From Bacteriovorax sp. PP10 (GTDB lineage: Bacteria > Bdellovibrionota > Bacteriovoracia > Bacteriovoracales > Bacteriovoracaceae): DNA of 64,000 nt. This document shows positions 18,395-26,516 of the stretch, piece by piece; the first letter of the stretch is position 1, and every line of letters starts with the position of its first letter. Location: the NCBI RefSeq assembly GCF_035013165.1, contig NZ_JAYGJQ010000001.1:124001-188000 (forward strand), in the 5' to 3' direction. The translations under genes and the position numbers were made by a program. Under the pieces are notes generated by a model. That model was not told where the DNA came from and ran no database searches. It saw nothing but the letters and a program-made list of their open reading frames with translations.

Positions 18395-19153
18395 TCACTT
18401 TTGAATTTTTGCCCACACTTCGTGAGCAGTATCTTCCGGGGCCCAAAGTAAAATGCCCTTAATATGAACTTGGTCAAGACGAGTGATCTCCACTCCGTTT
18501 TGATACATCTTGATTCCACGTTGAGCACATAACACTGAACCAGCTGCAATATCCCAAATGTTTTTTGGACTTAAACTTAAAACGAAATCGCATCCACCGC
18601 TAGCAAGCAGCCCTAACTTAAAAGCAATACTTCCTCTTGGAGTAATTTCAATTTTAGGATCGAGATCAATAAAGTCTTTGAAGTATCCCTTCTCAAATTC
18701 TGAGCGAGATACCATTCCTAAAATTTTTTGAATTGATTTGTTATTAGAAGCAACAAAAGGAGTGTCGCTATCCAGGTTAAATCCACTGAATGGGTTATAG
18801 AGCCATCCATAGTTTTCCGGGTCAGAGAGTTCAGGAGATTTCATCAGTGCAAGTGAAACGGCACACTCAGCTCTTCCTTTGGCAAGCTCACGAGTTCCAT
18901 CGATAGGATCGAGAATGGCGCTGGGAAAAATCAGCTGATCAAATTCTTCTTCGCTGAAAAAATTGTAATTTGTATACGTCGGATGCTTTTTTAATTTTTC
19001 TTTTAAAAGAGTTGAAACGAATAAATCAATTTCAGTCACGATGGTGTTGTCAGATTTCAAATTCACTTCAATACCTTTTGAAGCTTTCGGGCCAAATAAA
19101 ATACTAAGTTTTTTTGTCAACTCAAGAATAACTTCAGTCTGAGTGATTTTCAT
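18395..19153 (-). CDS. Inositol monophosphatase/CysQ-family phosphatase
   Basis: A 252-aa member of the lithium-sensitive, Mg-dependent phosphatase family. It has the metal-binding motif ILDPIDGTREL, an upstream EEE-type motif (SEEEFDQL) and the C-terminal WDIAAGSVL motif. DGTRE is closer to CysQ/Hal2 (3'(2'),5'-bisphosphate nucleotidases that remove PAP made in sulfate assimilation) than to inositol monophosphatase (DGTxNF). The gene stands alone downstream of a 390-bp region with DnaA boxes and a terminator. The substrate cannot be fixed from sequence alone. Confidence 0.82.
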   Translation of the reverse strand: MKITQTEVILELTKKLSILFGPKASKGIEVNLKSDNTIVTEIDLFVSTLLKEKLKKHPTYTNYNFFSEEEFDQLIFPSAILDPIDGTRELAKGRAECAVSLALMKSPELSDPENYGWLYNPFSGFNLDSDTPFVASNNKSIQKILGMVSRSEFEKGYFKDFIDLDPKIEITPRGSIAFKLGLLASGGCDFVLSLSPKNIWDIAAGSVLCAQRGIKMYQNGVEITRLDQVHIKGILLWAPEDTAHEVWAKIQK

Positions 19154-19220
19154 ATATTTCCACCTTGCATCATTGAAACTTTCTTACAATATTCAACTTA
19201 ATTTAGTTGACTTGATTATT

Positions 19221-19229
19221 TTATCCACA
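19221..19229 (+). promoter_or_regulatory. DnaA box 1 (TTATCCACA)
   Basis: Perfect match to the R1-type DnaA box. A second perfect copy begins 21 bp later in the same orientation, about two helical turns away. Confidence 0.65.
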
Positions 19230-19241
19230 AAAAGTGCCGAG

Positions 19242-19250
19242 TTATCCACA
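19242..19250 (+). promoter_or_regulatory. DnaA box 2 (TTATCCACA)
   Basis: Second perfect TTATCCACA, same orientation as box 1, followed by the A/T-rich stretch. Confidence 0.65.
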
Positions 19251-19389
19251 ATTTGTTTTTATGCTGAGCAATTTCACCACAAATATTAAAATTTTTCTAT
19301 TTCATTATTTTAAATAGTTAGGGGTGATATTCACAACTGTTTGTTACTTGTAAAACATATGTGGGAGATTTGCCACTGAAACACCGTAG

Positions 19390-19398
19390 TTATTCACA
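19390..19398 (+). promoter_or_regulatory. DnaA box 3 (TTATTCACA)
   Basis: Fits the relaxed consensus TTATNCACA, same orientation, 148 bp after box 2 and on the other side of the A/T-rich stretch. Confidence 0.5.
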
Positions 19399-19466
19399 AA
19401 AAGTCAAAAAACTGTCACTCGGGTATTTAATAGCGAGATATAATGTAAGAATGATTTTTGAGAGTG

Positions 19467-19504
19467 AAAAGCTTACTGAGAACAAATGAATTGCTCCAGT
19501 AAGC
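19467..19504 (-). terminator. Intrinsic terminator of the 75-aa gene
   Basis: On the minus strand GCTTACTG-GAGCAA pairs with TTGTTC-T-CAGTAAGC (one G-U pair and one bulge) around a short loop, followed by TTTT. The 3' half can alternatively pair with ACTGAGAACAA at the end of the upstream gene (19547-19557), which would break this hairpin. Confidence 0.7.
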
Positions 19505-19542
19505 ACGATTGAAAATTTTCTTAAACCAGTTCGGTCTAAGTC

Positions 19543-19770
19543 TTAGTTGTTCTCAGTTGAGAGAACTTCTACGTCACCACAATTTGCAATTGAGAGCGCG
19601 AAGATTTCTTTCCCAGACTCGTTAGAGCTCATGAGATTAGTGAGAAGTTTCATAGTGCCGGTAGATGGGTCAACGAAGATAAATGGGGCTGCTTCTAGTT
19701 CAGTTCTGTTCAGGTTGTGCGTGCGTAGGAAGCTGTCATAGATTCCTTTAGTCATTCCTGTTCTAAACAT
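19543..19770 (-). CDS. Small protein of unknown function (75 aa)
   Basis: A 75-aa protein with no recognised family, no membrane segment and no signal peptide; its middle has a hydrophobic strand pattern (APFIFVDPSTG). ATG 19770 was chosen because a TGGAG ribosome site sits 6 bp upstream; the in-frame TTG at 19794 has none. The 3' end takes part in an inverted repeat with the downstream terminator. It is transcribed alone or as the distal gene after the polytopic membrane protein (84-bp gap). The open frame, ribosome site and dedicated terminator support it being real. Confidence 0.6.
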   Translation of the reverse strand: MFRTGMTKGIYDSFLRTHNLNRTELEAAPFIFVDPSTGTMKLLTNLMSSNESGKEIFALSIANCGDVEVLSTENN

Positions 19771-19853
19771 TGCGACTCCACTGGAAAAGGACAATCACAT
19801 CATTGTTATTGCCTTAAACAAATTGTATCACATCTAAAAATTAGAAATGTTAA

Positions 19854-21356
19854 TTAACTGTTAAAAATCTTAATAAAGAGCTTCACTCGCCCTTCAAAAT
19901 GGGAATCGAGCAAACAGATCAGGATGTAAATCACGTAAATCATGTTGCGTTTCGAGCGCAAACGGCTAATTGATTGAAAGATCAACTCCAGCGGAATCAG
20001 GCTCAAAAAGGCCAGGGCCCACATGGTTCCAAAGCCAGTTACCAGGGAATCATCCCAGAAAAGCGATAAAAGAATGAACATAAAATAGGAAAGAATAACA
20101 ATGTTCAAACTCTGCTGCTCTATCTGAAAATCTTTCATGATTTTGATCTTTGATGAGTACGTTTTCACCAAGATTGCAATTAATCCAAAAAATGAAAGGA
20201 TGAAGAAGGCCTTACGGTCAATCTCTCGTGCCACTACTCCTAGGAAAGAAAAATCTATCGAGTGAATCGACTCTAGCAGATCCATGTGAGTAAACAGATG
20301 TATCAAAGTTAAGATGATTCCAAAAAGCGCGTAACGAAGCAGCTGTCTTTTGTACCAGCTTGTTCTGTCTTTTAAGAAAAAGAAATACAAGAATCCAATC
20401 TGGAAGAATGCCAGGATGGCGTAACTTTGATTTATTAGAGCCCCCCAGTAACTGACAAGACCTAGAAACAGTCCAGCCCTGTATGTCGAGCTCTTGGTAA
20501 CCCATAAAAGCGTCCAGATCCAGATCAGCGAATAAGTCGTGAGGAATGAGAACTCAACGTTGCTGGTGAGCGTTTTACTGAATGACCAGGTTGAGACTAA
20601 GGCGAACACTCCGAGTAATGAAAGTCTTCGCGAAACGAAGAATCTGAGGAATGCGTAGAAGACTAATAAGAAGAGTCCAAGTCCTACGATGTAAAAATGT
20701 AAGCTCCAGGCCAAACGAAAAAGCCCCGGATAAGTTTTAAAAGGGTAGTAGTTTACGATCATGAAATTCCAAAATGGATTCCCGATCTTTTCTAATGGAT
20801 CAAAATATAATTTCAACAAATCCACGTTGGCCTGTGGAGGAAGTTCTGGAACTGAGAAAATAAACATTAAGAGAATTAAGGCGACGAGAGTTTTTTCAAA
20901 ACGATCGAGGAACTTAAATTCACCAAAATTAGATGACACTGACTCTTGAATAATTTTTCCACGAGTAGGCCATGAGTAAAACAAACCGAGTACCACCCAG
21001 GTAATCCAGTAACTGTTGTAAATCCACTTGGAGTCGAGGAAGTTAATCATGTTGAATAAGAGAATGAAAAAGAACATTCCCAGAAATAATCTATACACAA
21101 CTCGATCAATGGATGAATTCACTCGGAAATAAATTTTCAAACGGTGATCGATTTCTTTACCAAGCAAGAACCATTGGCTCACTATAAAGAGTATATAAAG
21201 AGTCATCAAAGCAGCTAATGCTAGAGGCTTTAACTCAAGTCCTTTTTGGACATATACGGGTATTAACAAGAAAGAAAAATAGCTAACTATTCGGAAAGTG
21301 AAGAACTTCCACTTTAATTTAAAGATGTTTGAACTATTTGCTAAAGTATTATCCAT
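19854..21356 (-). CDS. Polytopic inner-membrane protein of unknown function
   Basis: A 500-aa protein with about twelve hydrophobic segments spread along its length and short basic loops, ending in a basic tail. The layout resembles membrane glycosyltransferases or transport-like proteins of unknown role, but I see no conserved DxD or similar motif to name it. It has its own promoter region shared back to back with fliD (21357-21614). The gene is not translationally linked to its neighbours. Confidence 0.7.
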   Translation of the reverse strand: MDNTLANSSNIFKLKWKFFTFRIVSYFSFLLIPVYVQKGLELKPLALAALMTLYILFIVSQWFLLGKEIDHRLKIYFRVNSSIDRVVYRLFLGMFFFILLFNMINFLDSKWIYNSYWITWVVLGLFYSWPTRGKIIQESVSSNFGEFKFLDRFEKTLVALILLMFIFSVPELPPQANVDLLKLYFDPLEKIGNPFWNFMIVNYYPFKTYPGLFRLAWSLHFYIVGLGLFLLVFYAFLRFFVSRRLSLLGVFALVSTWSFSKTLTSNVEFSFLTTYSLIWIWTLLWVTKSSTYRAGLFLGLVSYWGALINQSYAILAFFQIGFLYFFFLKDRTSWYKRQLLRYALFGIILTLIHLFTHMDLLESIHSIDFSFLGVVAREIDRKAFFILSFFGLIAILVKTYSSKIKIMKDFQIEQQSLNIVILSYFMFILLSLFWDDSLVTGFGTMWALAFLSLIPLELIFQSISRLRSKRNMIYVIYILICLLDSHFEGRVKLFIKIFNS

Positions 21357-21421
21357 AATAACCGATTAAATAAGTAAGAAGTTTATCCCAAACCTAAACT
21401 TCGGAAATTCATCCTAGATTT

Positions 21422-21451
21422 AAAGCCCGGGCCCCATCCTGGGCTTTTTTT
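21422..21451 (+). terminator. Orphan intrinsic terminator upstream of fliD
   Basis: AAAGCCC(GGG) pairs with (CCT)GGGCTTT around CCCCAT, followed by TTTTTATTTT. No plus-strand gene ends here; the nearest one to the left ends at 14073. It therefore ends either a short leader or small RNA made from the 21357-21420 region or antisense read-through. Confidence 0.65.
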
Positions 21452-21462
21452 ATTTTAGGGCA

Positions 21463-21550
21463 TGCCGAGCGAAATTCACAGCTATTAATACTGTAGCCCC
21501 TCACTCAACATTACATACATTCGAATCATCCGAGCAAAACCTGCCGAGCG
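21463..21550 (+). repeat. Direct repeat TGCCGAGCG (two copies) upstream of fliD
   Basis: TGCCGAGCG occurs at 21463-21471 and 21542-21550, with a related ATCCGAGC at 21527-21534. GCCGA resembles the -10 core of sigma-28 promoters (GCCGATAA), so one copy could be a fliD promoter element, but no matching -35 stands out. Confidence 0.35.
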
Positions 21551-21614
21551 TATGGTTGGTCCTATCGAATATGATATTCTTTGCCATAGCGGTCACCTTA
21601 ATTCAGGAGGAATT

Positions 21615-22994
21615 TTGGCCATATCGTTCGGTTCCATCAATACAGGTCTTCCAAAAGATATTGTTAAGCAGATTATTTCTGCTGAGCAAATTCCTATCCA
21701 GAACATGGAAAAGCAAAAAGGAAAGATCACAGACAAGAAAGGTCTGGTCGATCAGCTGGTAAAGCTGGTTGAAGACGTGCGTGGGAATTTAACCATGAAC
21801 GCCAGCGCTCGCTCTTTACGTGAATTAAAAGTAGATACCAACACTGACATGGTTGGTGTGGCCGTTGATAAAAACAGGGCCGTACCGGGATCATATCAAC
21901 TTGAAGTTGTCTCTCTTGCTCAAAAGTCTTCTGCGATGTCGACGGGTTTTGAAGATAAAGATGAAAGTTATATTGGGGTAGGGTTTATTCAGTACACACT
22001 TCCCAATGGTGATACAAAAGATATTTATGTTGATTCAGATAATGCTTCACTAGCGAGTGTGGCCAAGCTGATTAACAAAGACTCTGCTTTAGGAATCACG
22101 GCCAACGTTATTAACGACGGTAGTGGATCTGATACGCCATGGAGACTTATTTTAAGTTTAAACAAAACTGGTGATGAAGCAGCTGTTGATTTTCCACATT
22201 TCTATTTTGTTGATGGAGACCAGGACTTCCAGCTTGAATTCCAACGAGAAGCTCACGATGCAAAAATTAAGCTCGATGGATTTGAAATTGAAACTCCGGA
22301 AAATAAAGCGGCTGATTTAATCCCGGGTGTAACTCTGGATTTGAAGAAAGCAAAGGAAGGCGAAGAATTCACACTTAAAATTTCCGAAGATACTGCGGCC
22401 GTTGGTGCGAAAGTGACTGACTTAGTTGCAAAAATTAACGGTGTTTTAGGATTTATCAAACAACAAAACACAATGGATGAAAAGACAGATACTTCACGCA
22501 CACTGGGTGGAGATATTATGCTTCAGTCATTGGAAGGTCGTATTCACTCTGCCGTTTTTAAAGATGTATTAACTGACAAAGGTTATATGCGTGCCGGTGA
22601 TATCGGAATGAGTTTTAACCGTCAGGGTATGATGGAATTTGATGAAAAGAAATTCCAATCGAGACTGGATGCTGACTATAACAACGTTGCACAGGTTCTT
22701 ACCGGAACATTCACTCCTGAAGGCGGAAAGACTGAAGGATTCATGGATAACTTAAGTGGCATGGTGAACATGGCCCTAAGAGTACCCGATGGACTTGTCC
22801 AAAGTAGAAAGAAAACACTGACAAGTAACATTGAGCAAATCGACAGAAGGATTGCTCAAAAAACGAAATACATCGAAGAAAAAGAAAAAAGTTTAAAAGA
22901 TAAATTCGCAAGGCTTGAAGGAACGATTTCAAAGATCAGATCTTCAGGAGCAGGACTTCAGGGAATGAGTGATCCTGTACAACAACTAGGATAA
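21615..22994 (+). CDS. fliD: Flagellar filament cap protein FliD
   Basis: A 459-aa FliD/HAP2. The N-terminus (ISFGSINTGLPKDIVKQIIS) and the C-terminal coiled coil (about residues 400-450, with VQSRKKTLTSNIEQIDRRI) are the two conserved parts that bind the filament tip. It caps the growing filament and folds exported flagellin into place. The start is TTG at 21615, 4 bp behind a perfect AGGAGG; the frame stays open upstream to 21552 but without a ribosome site. It heads a plus-strand run with fliS and a FliT-like gene. Confidence 0.92.
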   Translation: MAISFGSINTGLPKDIVKQIISAEQIPIQNMEKQKGKITDKKGLVDQLVKLVEDVRGNLTMNASARSLRELKVDTNTDMVGVAVDKNRAVPGSYQLEVVSLAQKSSAMSTGFEDKDESYIGVGFIQYTLPNGDTKDIYVDSDNASLASVAKLINKDSALGITANVINDGSGSDTPWRLILSLNKTGDEAAVDFPHFYFVDGDQDFQLEFQREAHDAKIKLDGFEIETPENKAADLIPGVTLDLKKAKEGEEFTLKISEDTAAVGAKVTDLVAKINGVLGFIKQQNTMDEKTDTSRTLGGDIMLQSLEGRIHSAVFKDVLTDKGYMRAGDIGMSFNRQGMMEFDEKKFQSRLDADYNNVAQVLTGTFTPEGGKTEGFMDNLSGMVNMALRVPDGLVQSRKKTLTSNIEQIDRRIAQKTKYIEEKEKSLKDKFARLEGTISKIRSSGAGLQGMSDPVQQLG

Positions 22995-23014
22995 AGGGAA
23001 TTTAGGAGGAATAT

Positions 23015-23422
23015 ATGAGTTATGGTTATGGTGCGTATAAAAAAACAGCAGTAAGCACTGCCAGCAAAGAACAAATCCTTTTGATGTTGTATCAAGCTGC
23101 TATTAAAAATTGTAAAAAAGCGATTGAGGCCATTGAAGCAAAACAAATTGCTCAAAAGGGTGAATACATCGGGAAACTTCAGGACATCGTTATTGAATTA
23201 AATAACAGCCTGGACTTCGAAGTTGGTGGCGATATCGCGAAAGAATTATCTTCGCTTTACGACTACATGTTGTTTGCTTCTACACAGGCAAATATCAAGA
23301 TCGATGCTGAACCTCTTCAAGGATGTCTTAACGTTCTTAACACTCTTTACGAAGGTTGGAGTGAGGCGATTAAGAGTTTAAAAGCGGCACCAGCTGCTGC
23401 TCCAGAAGAAGTTAAAAAGTAA
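23015..23422 (+). CDS. fliS: Flagellin export chaperone FliS
   Basis: A 135-aa helical protein with the FliS pattern: an N-terminal YKKTAVSTASKEQILLMLYQ region, a middle SSLYDYMLFASTQANI helix and a C-terminal EGWSEAI. It binds the flagellin C-terminus in the cytoplasm and prevents premature polymerisation. AGGAGG precedes the ATG, and it lies 20 bp after fliD. Confidence 0.94.
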   Translation: MSYGYGAYKKTAVSTASKEQILLMLYQAAIKNCKKAIEAIEAKQIAQKGEYIGKLQDIVIELNNSLDFEVGGDIAKELSSLYDYMLFASTQANIKIDAEPLQGCLNVLNTLYEGWSEAIKSLKAAPAAAPEEVKK

Positions 23423-23442
23423 TCAATATACGAGGATAATTT

Positions 23443-23844
23443 ATGTTAAATGAAATCATGATTAGCATCCAAGGCCATCTGGCAATGCTGGAACTCGCAC
23501 TTGCGAGCTCTAAAAAAATTACTGCTTTTGCAAGTTTAGAAAACCTGGACGCTGTCGTTGCTGAAACAGACAACCGCGAGCGCCTGGTAAATATTATTGG
23601 AAAATTGCAAAGCACGATTGAAAACCAAATCAATCAACTAAACGCTGCTGCTCTACAAGACGATGATATTATGATTCTTAAAGCATGGTTTCACGACTTA
23701 AGTGTATGGTCTGACAGAATGATCGAAGCTGATAAAGAAACAGTTGAGATTTTAAGTCAACAAAAAGAAAATACGACGAAAGAGATCGCCCACCTTTTCA
23801 AAAACAAAGAACTGTTCAAAGGCTACAATCACACTAAAAAATAA
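23443..23844 (+). CDS. FliT/FlgN-like flagellar chaperone
   Basis: A 133-aa protein that is almost entirely helical, with heptad-like leucine spacing and no membrane segment. It sits directly after fliD-fliS (20-bp gap), where FliT, the FliD chaperone, is found in many genomes. Primary-sequence similarity to FliT is weak, as is usual for these chaperones, so the call rests mainly on size, predicted helices and position. A long inverted repeat follows it. Confidence 0.6.
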   Translation: MLNEIMISIQGHLAMLELALASSKKITAFASLENLDAVVAETDNRERLVNIIGKLQSTIENQINQLNAAALQDDDIMILKAWFHDLSVWSDRMIEADKETVEILSQQKENTTKEIAHLFKNKELFKGYNHTKK

Positions 23845-23852
23845 GTATCACT

Positions 23853-23901
23853 TCACGTACCTGGATCTTCTTCTCTCATTGACAAAAATCCAGGTACGTG
23901 A
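23853..23901. repeat. 14-bp perfect inverted repeat between FliT-like and Maf-like genes
   Basis: TCACGTACCTGGAT at 23853-23866 pairs with ATCCAGGTACGTGA at 23888-23901 around a 21-nt loop. No T-run follows on either strand, so a simple intrinsic terminator is not supported. A second small hairpin, GAGCTAA/TTAGCTC (23921-23937), follows before the next start. Confidence 0.6.
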
Positions 23902-23986
23902 GGTAATATTAGAGTCTGCGGAGCTAAAGATTAGCTCTCGCACTAATTGACCTTTTTGAACCTTAAGGATGAGGCGCAGGGGTACC

Positions 23987-24679
23987 ATGAATCACCTACC
24001 AATTATTTCTTCTTTCGACATTAAAACATCACGTACTGAACAAAAAGTTCCAGTCGTAAATGGTGTCCACCTCCATTCAATTTACAATCCGTTTAAAGAA
24101 GCTGAGAACTTAATCAACAGCAATCTTGAAGCGTTGGAAAATAAAAATGAAGTGTTAATTTTGGGCCTTGGTTTTGGTTATCACGTTAACTTTGCCATTG
24201 AGAAATTAACAGAGATGTACGGTAACAATTTTAAAGTGGTTGTTATTGAACCTAACTCAAGAGTGCACGAAGAGTGCTTGTCTCTTGATCTTTTGAATAA
24301 GAAAAATGTTTTAGTTTATTCTGGTTTTACGGCCAATGAACTTTACAGTGATCTTGATCTGATTCACTTTCTTCTAAGAAAACCTGCGATGATTGCTCAT
24401 CCAGCTTCTTTCAACCTTTATCAATTATACTTTAAAGATTTCCTGACTTTTGAGGCTCCAACAAAGATTGAAGACATTTCAAAATTCACCGAAGTTCACC
24501 AGGTAAAAACATATTTAAAGAACTTTGATGCCTCTTCAACATTTGAAGAAGCTTTCTATAATGAACTTCCACAGAAATCGCAATTTTCCGAAATGGATTT
24601 CCTGGCAATGGCATTAGTTGAAATGACAAAGAAGAGCCAGGACGCAAGTTCAGATCAAAATTCAGGAGAGGCCGAGTAA
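23987..24679 (+). CDS. Maf-like (motility accessory factor, N-terminal part) protein
   Basis: A 230-aa protein. Residues about 30-120 show the Maf N-terminal pattern: YNPFKEAENLI, then VLILGLGFGYHVNFAIEK and VVVIEPNSRV. Full-length Maf proteins continue into a DUF115 domain and transfer nonulosonic acids to flagellin; this one is short and stops early, and may recognise the filament or assist the glycosyltransferases that follow. ATG 23987 was chosen because of the AGGGG ribosome site; an earlier in-frame ATG at 23969 has none. The end overlaps the next start by 1 bp. Confidence 0.65.
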   Translation: MNHLPIISSFDIKTSRTEQKVPVVNGVHLHSIYNPFKEAENLINSNLEALENKNEVLILGLGFGYHVNFAIEKLTEMYGNNFKVVVIEPNSRVHEECLSLDLLNKKNVLVYSGFTANELYSDLDLIHFLLRKPAMIAHPASFNLYQLYFKDFLTFEAPTKIEDISKFTEVHQVKTYLKNFDASSTFEEAFYNELPQKSQFSEMDFLAMALVEMTKKSQDASSDQNSGEAE

Positions 24680-26334
24680 TGAAGAAGATATTAATCATCA
24701 ACCTTAGAAGACTAGGCGATGTATTTTCGACTGCTCACTTAATTAACTCGCTTACAGCTAATGGTGAAAACCAGGTTTCACTTTTAACTTATAAAGAAAG
24801 TTCAAAAGCTTCAAACATCTTAAAAAATGTCAGCAATGTTTATGAAATTGACCGCAAAGAACTTATTACACTTAAAACAAATAAGCTTTTTTCTGATGGA
24901 TTTGCTTTCGAGCAACTATTCAATCAAATTAGCGCAGTTAAGACTCAAGAATGGGATCAGATCATCAACTACTCAAACGATGTAGTTGGAGCTTATCTTT
25001 CTTCTTACTTAAAAGAGTCTTGTAAACAAGTGATCGGTGTTCATTACAACGCTCAAAGAAATGTTATTATGCAAAACGAATGGGAACTTCTATTTAACGA
25101 TGTTCTTCCTGTCGTAAAATACGCTCCTATTCACTTCGTTGACTGCTACCATAAAATGGCCGGCGCAACTCTAGTGAAAGATGGTGAAAAATTAAATACA
25201 AATGCTAAATACAATGAAATGGCATTTAACAATATTAATGCTGTTAGAAAACAACACAGCACTAATGAATGTAAAGCGATTGGTATTCAGCTAAAAACTG
25301 CTGATGCTTCTAAGGATATCCCGGAAGAAACGCTTCACGAGCTTATTGATTTAATCAGAAGCCATGAAGAACTGATCCCATTTCTTCTAATTGCTCCTAA
25401 TGAAGACGAAAGAAGATTAGCTGAGAGTTTTAACAATGCTCATGAAAATGAACTGGTTGTTGTAGAAGCTGACCTTCAGGCCATGGCCTCAGTTCTTATG
25501 AACATGGATATGTTAATCACTCCATGCACGGCCATTAAGCACATCGCTGACCTGACTGAAACTCCAGTGCTGGAAGTTTCTCTGGGGCACGCTCCTTTCT
25601 TAAAACAAGGGACATACTCAAAAGATTCACTGATTTTAACTGACGTAATTTCAAACCGTGAGTTCACAAAAGAAAATGCAACTTCCGGGACTGCTATTAC
25701 TGCTCTGGATATCATGAGCTGCATGCTTTATGCTCTGACTCGCTCTAAGTCGATTAAACCTCGCCTTTCAACTAATGTAACTTTATACCAATCATCTTTT
25801 GATCAAATGGGTATCAGGTACACGCCAGTAGCGGGAACAGTTAATACAAAAATTGAAATTCACCGTTTAATGTCGAGACAATTAATCAGTACATGGTTTG
25901 AACAAAACCCAGATATGCATATCTACCAGGATGTTTGTAATCTTGATTTAAATGCAGCGACTGAATGGACGAACTCTGAAAAGACCGTTGTAACAAGTGT
26001 CATGAAGGACATTTTAGGAACACTGAGATCTCTTCTTCAAAGTGCAGAAAACAAAAAAAGCTCAAAAGATTTCGTTATGAATCTTGGGAAGCTGATCTCG
26101 CATATCGACAGTGAATCCCTGGTGCAAATCCCGGTTTCAATGTTCAAGAGCAAAATCGAAGCAATTAACGTAAAGAGTTTTGAAGAAAATTCAAAAGAAG
26201 TGGAAATGCTTCTTTATGAATTGAAATCAGATATGCAAAAGATTCTTCAGTGCCTTCAAGAACTTGAGGTGCAGATTAATTCAAGCAAAATGGACGACAT
26301 GATTACGAGAAATCTGGAATCCACTAAGCTTTAG
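24679..26334 (+). CDS. GT9-like glycosyltransferase with helical C-terminal extension (1)
   Basis: A 551-aa protein. The N-terminal half has the glycosyltransferase family 9 (heptosyltransferase) pattern: IINLRRLGDVFSTAHLIN at the start and, near 270-295, a TPCTAIKHIADLTETPVLEVSLG acceptor/donor region. About 170 C-terminal residues are an added, mostly helical segment. A related segment occurs in the second GT9 protein (both contain a LYQSSFDQ / FYRSRFHN region). It is coupled to the Maf-like gene by a 1-bp overlap. Its place among flagellar genes suggests filament modification rather than LPS core synthesis; that is inference. Confidence 0.78.
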   Translation: MKKILIINLRRLGDVFSTAHLINSLTANGENQVSLLTYKESSKASNILKNVSNVYEIDRKELITLKTNKLFSDGFAFEQLFNQISAVKTQEWDQIINYSNDVVGAYLSSYLKESCKQVIGVHYNAQRNVIMQNEWELLFNDVLPVVKYAPIHFVDCYHKMAGATLVKDGEKLNTNAKYNEMAFNNINAVRKQHSTNECKAIGIQLKTADASKDIPEETLHELIDLIRSHEELIPFLLIAPNEDERRLAESFNNAHENELVVVEADLQAMASVLMNMDMLITPCTAIKHIADLTETPVLEVSLGHAPFLKQGTYSKDSLILTDVISNREFTKENATSGTAITALDIMSCMLYALTRSKSIKPRLSTNVTLYQSSFDQMGIRYTPVAGTVNTKIEIHRLMSRQLISTWFEQNPDMHIYQDVCNLDLNAATEWTNSEKTVVTSVMKDILGTLRSLLQSAENKKSSKDFVMNLGKLISHIDSESLVQIPVSMFKSKIEAINVKSFEENSKEVEMLLYELKSDMQKILQCLQELEVQINSSKMDDMITRNLESTKL

Positions 26335-26372
26335 ACATTCACACTCTCGAAAAAAATAAACCAGGATGGCTT

Positions 26373-26516
26373 ATGAATATATTTCAGGATGATATCAACA
26401 AAGAATTCGATAGAATCAAAAACACACTGACAAATGGTCAGCCGCTAACCCTGGAAGATTTAAAAATCATTCTTTTAGCTGAGCTTAATGAGGAGGATTC
26501 TCATGAAAGCAAATAG
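26373..26516 (+). CDS. Small protein of unknown function (47 aa)
   Basis: A 47-aa open frame, acidic and helical, with an AGGA ribosome site 7 bp before its ATG. It overlaps the start of the next glycosyltransferase gene by 14 bp and carries that gene's AGGAGG ribosome site inside its coding region, an arrangement typical of translationally coupled small genes. No family is recognised. It could be a true small protein or a leader that couples translation. Confidence 0.5.
   Translation: MNIFQDDINKEFDRIKNTLTNGQPLTLEDLKIILLAELNEEDSHESK

Larger units (their letters stand above)
19154..19542. other. 389-bp gene-free region with DnaA boxes and a terminator
   Basis: No credible gene is present. 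It holds two perfect TTATCCACA boxes, one TTATTCACA box, a stretch of about 40 bp that is nearly all A/T (about 19278-19320), and an intrinsic terminator for the minus-strand gene to the right. The promoter of the CysQ-like gene must also lie here; I cannot pick its -35/-10 with confidence. Confidence 0.7.

Noticed and set aside
21558-21570. CCTATCGAA on the plus strand at the fliD start, resembling an inverted flagellin -10
   Set aside because: It points away from fliD, lacks a -35 partner and lies in the non-translated extension.
21552-21614. 21-residue N-terminal extension of FliD
   Set aside because: No ribosome site; the perfect AGGAGG before TTG 21615 and FliD similarity fix the start.
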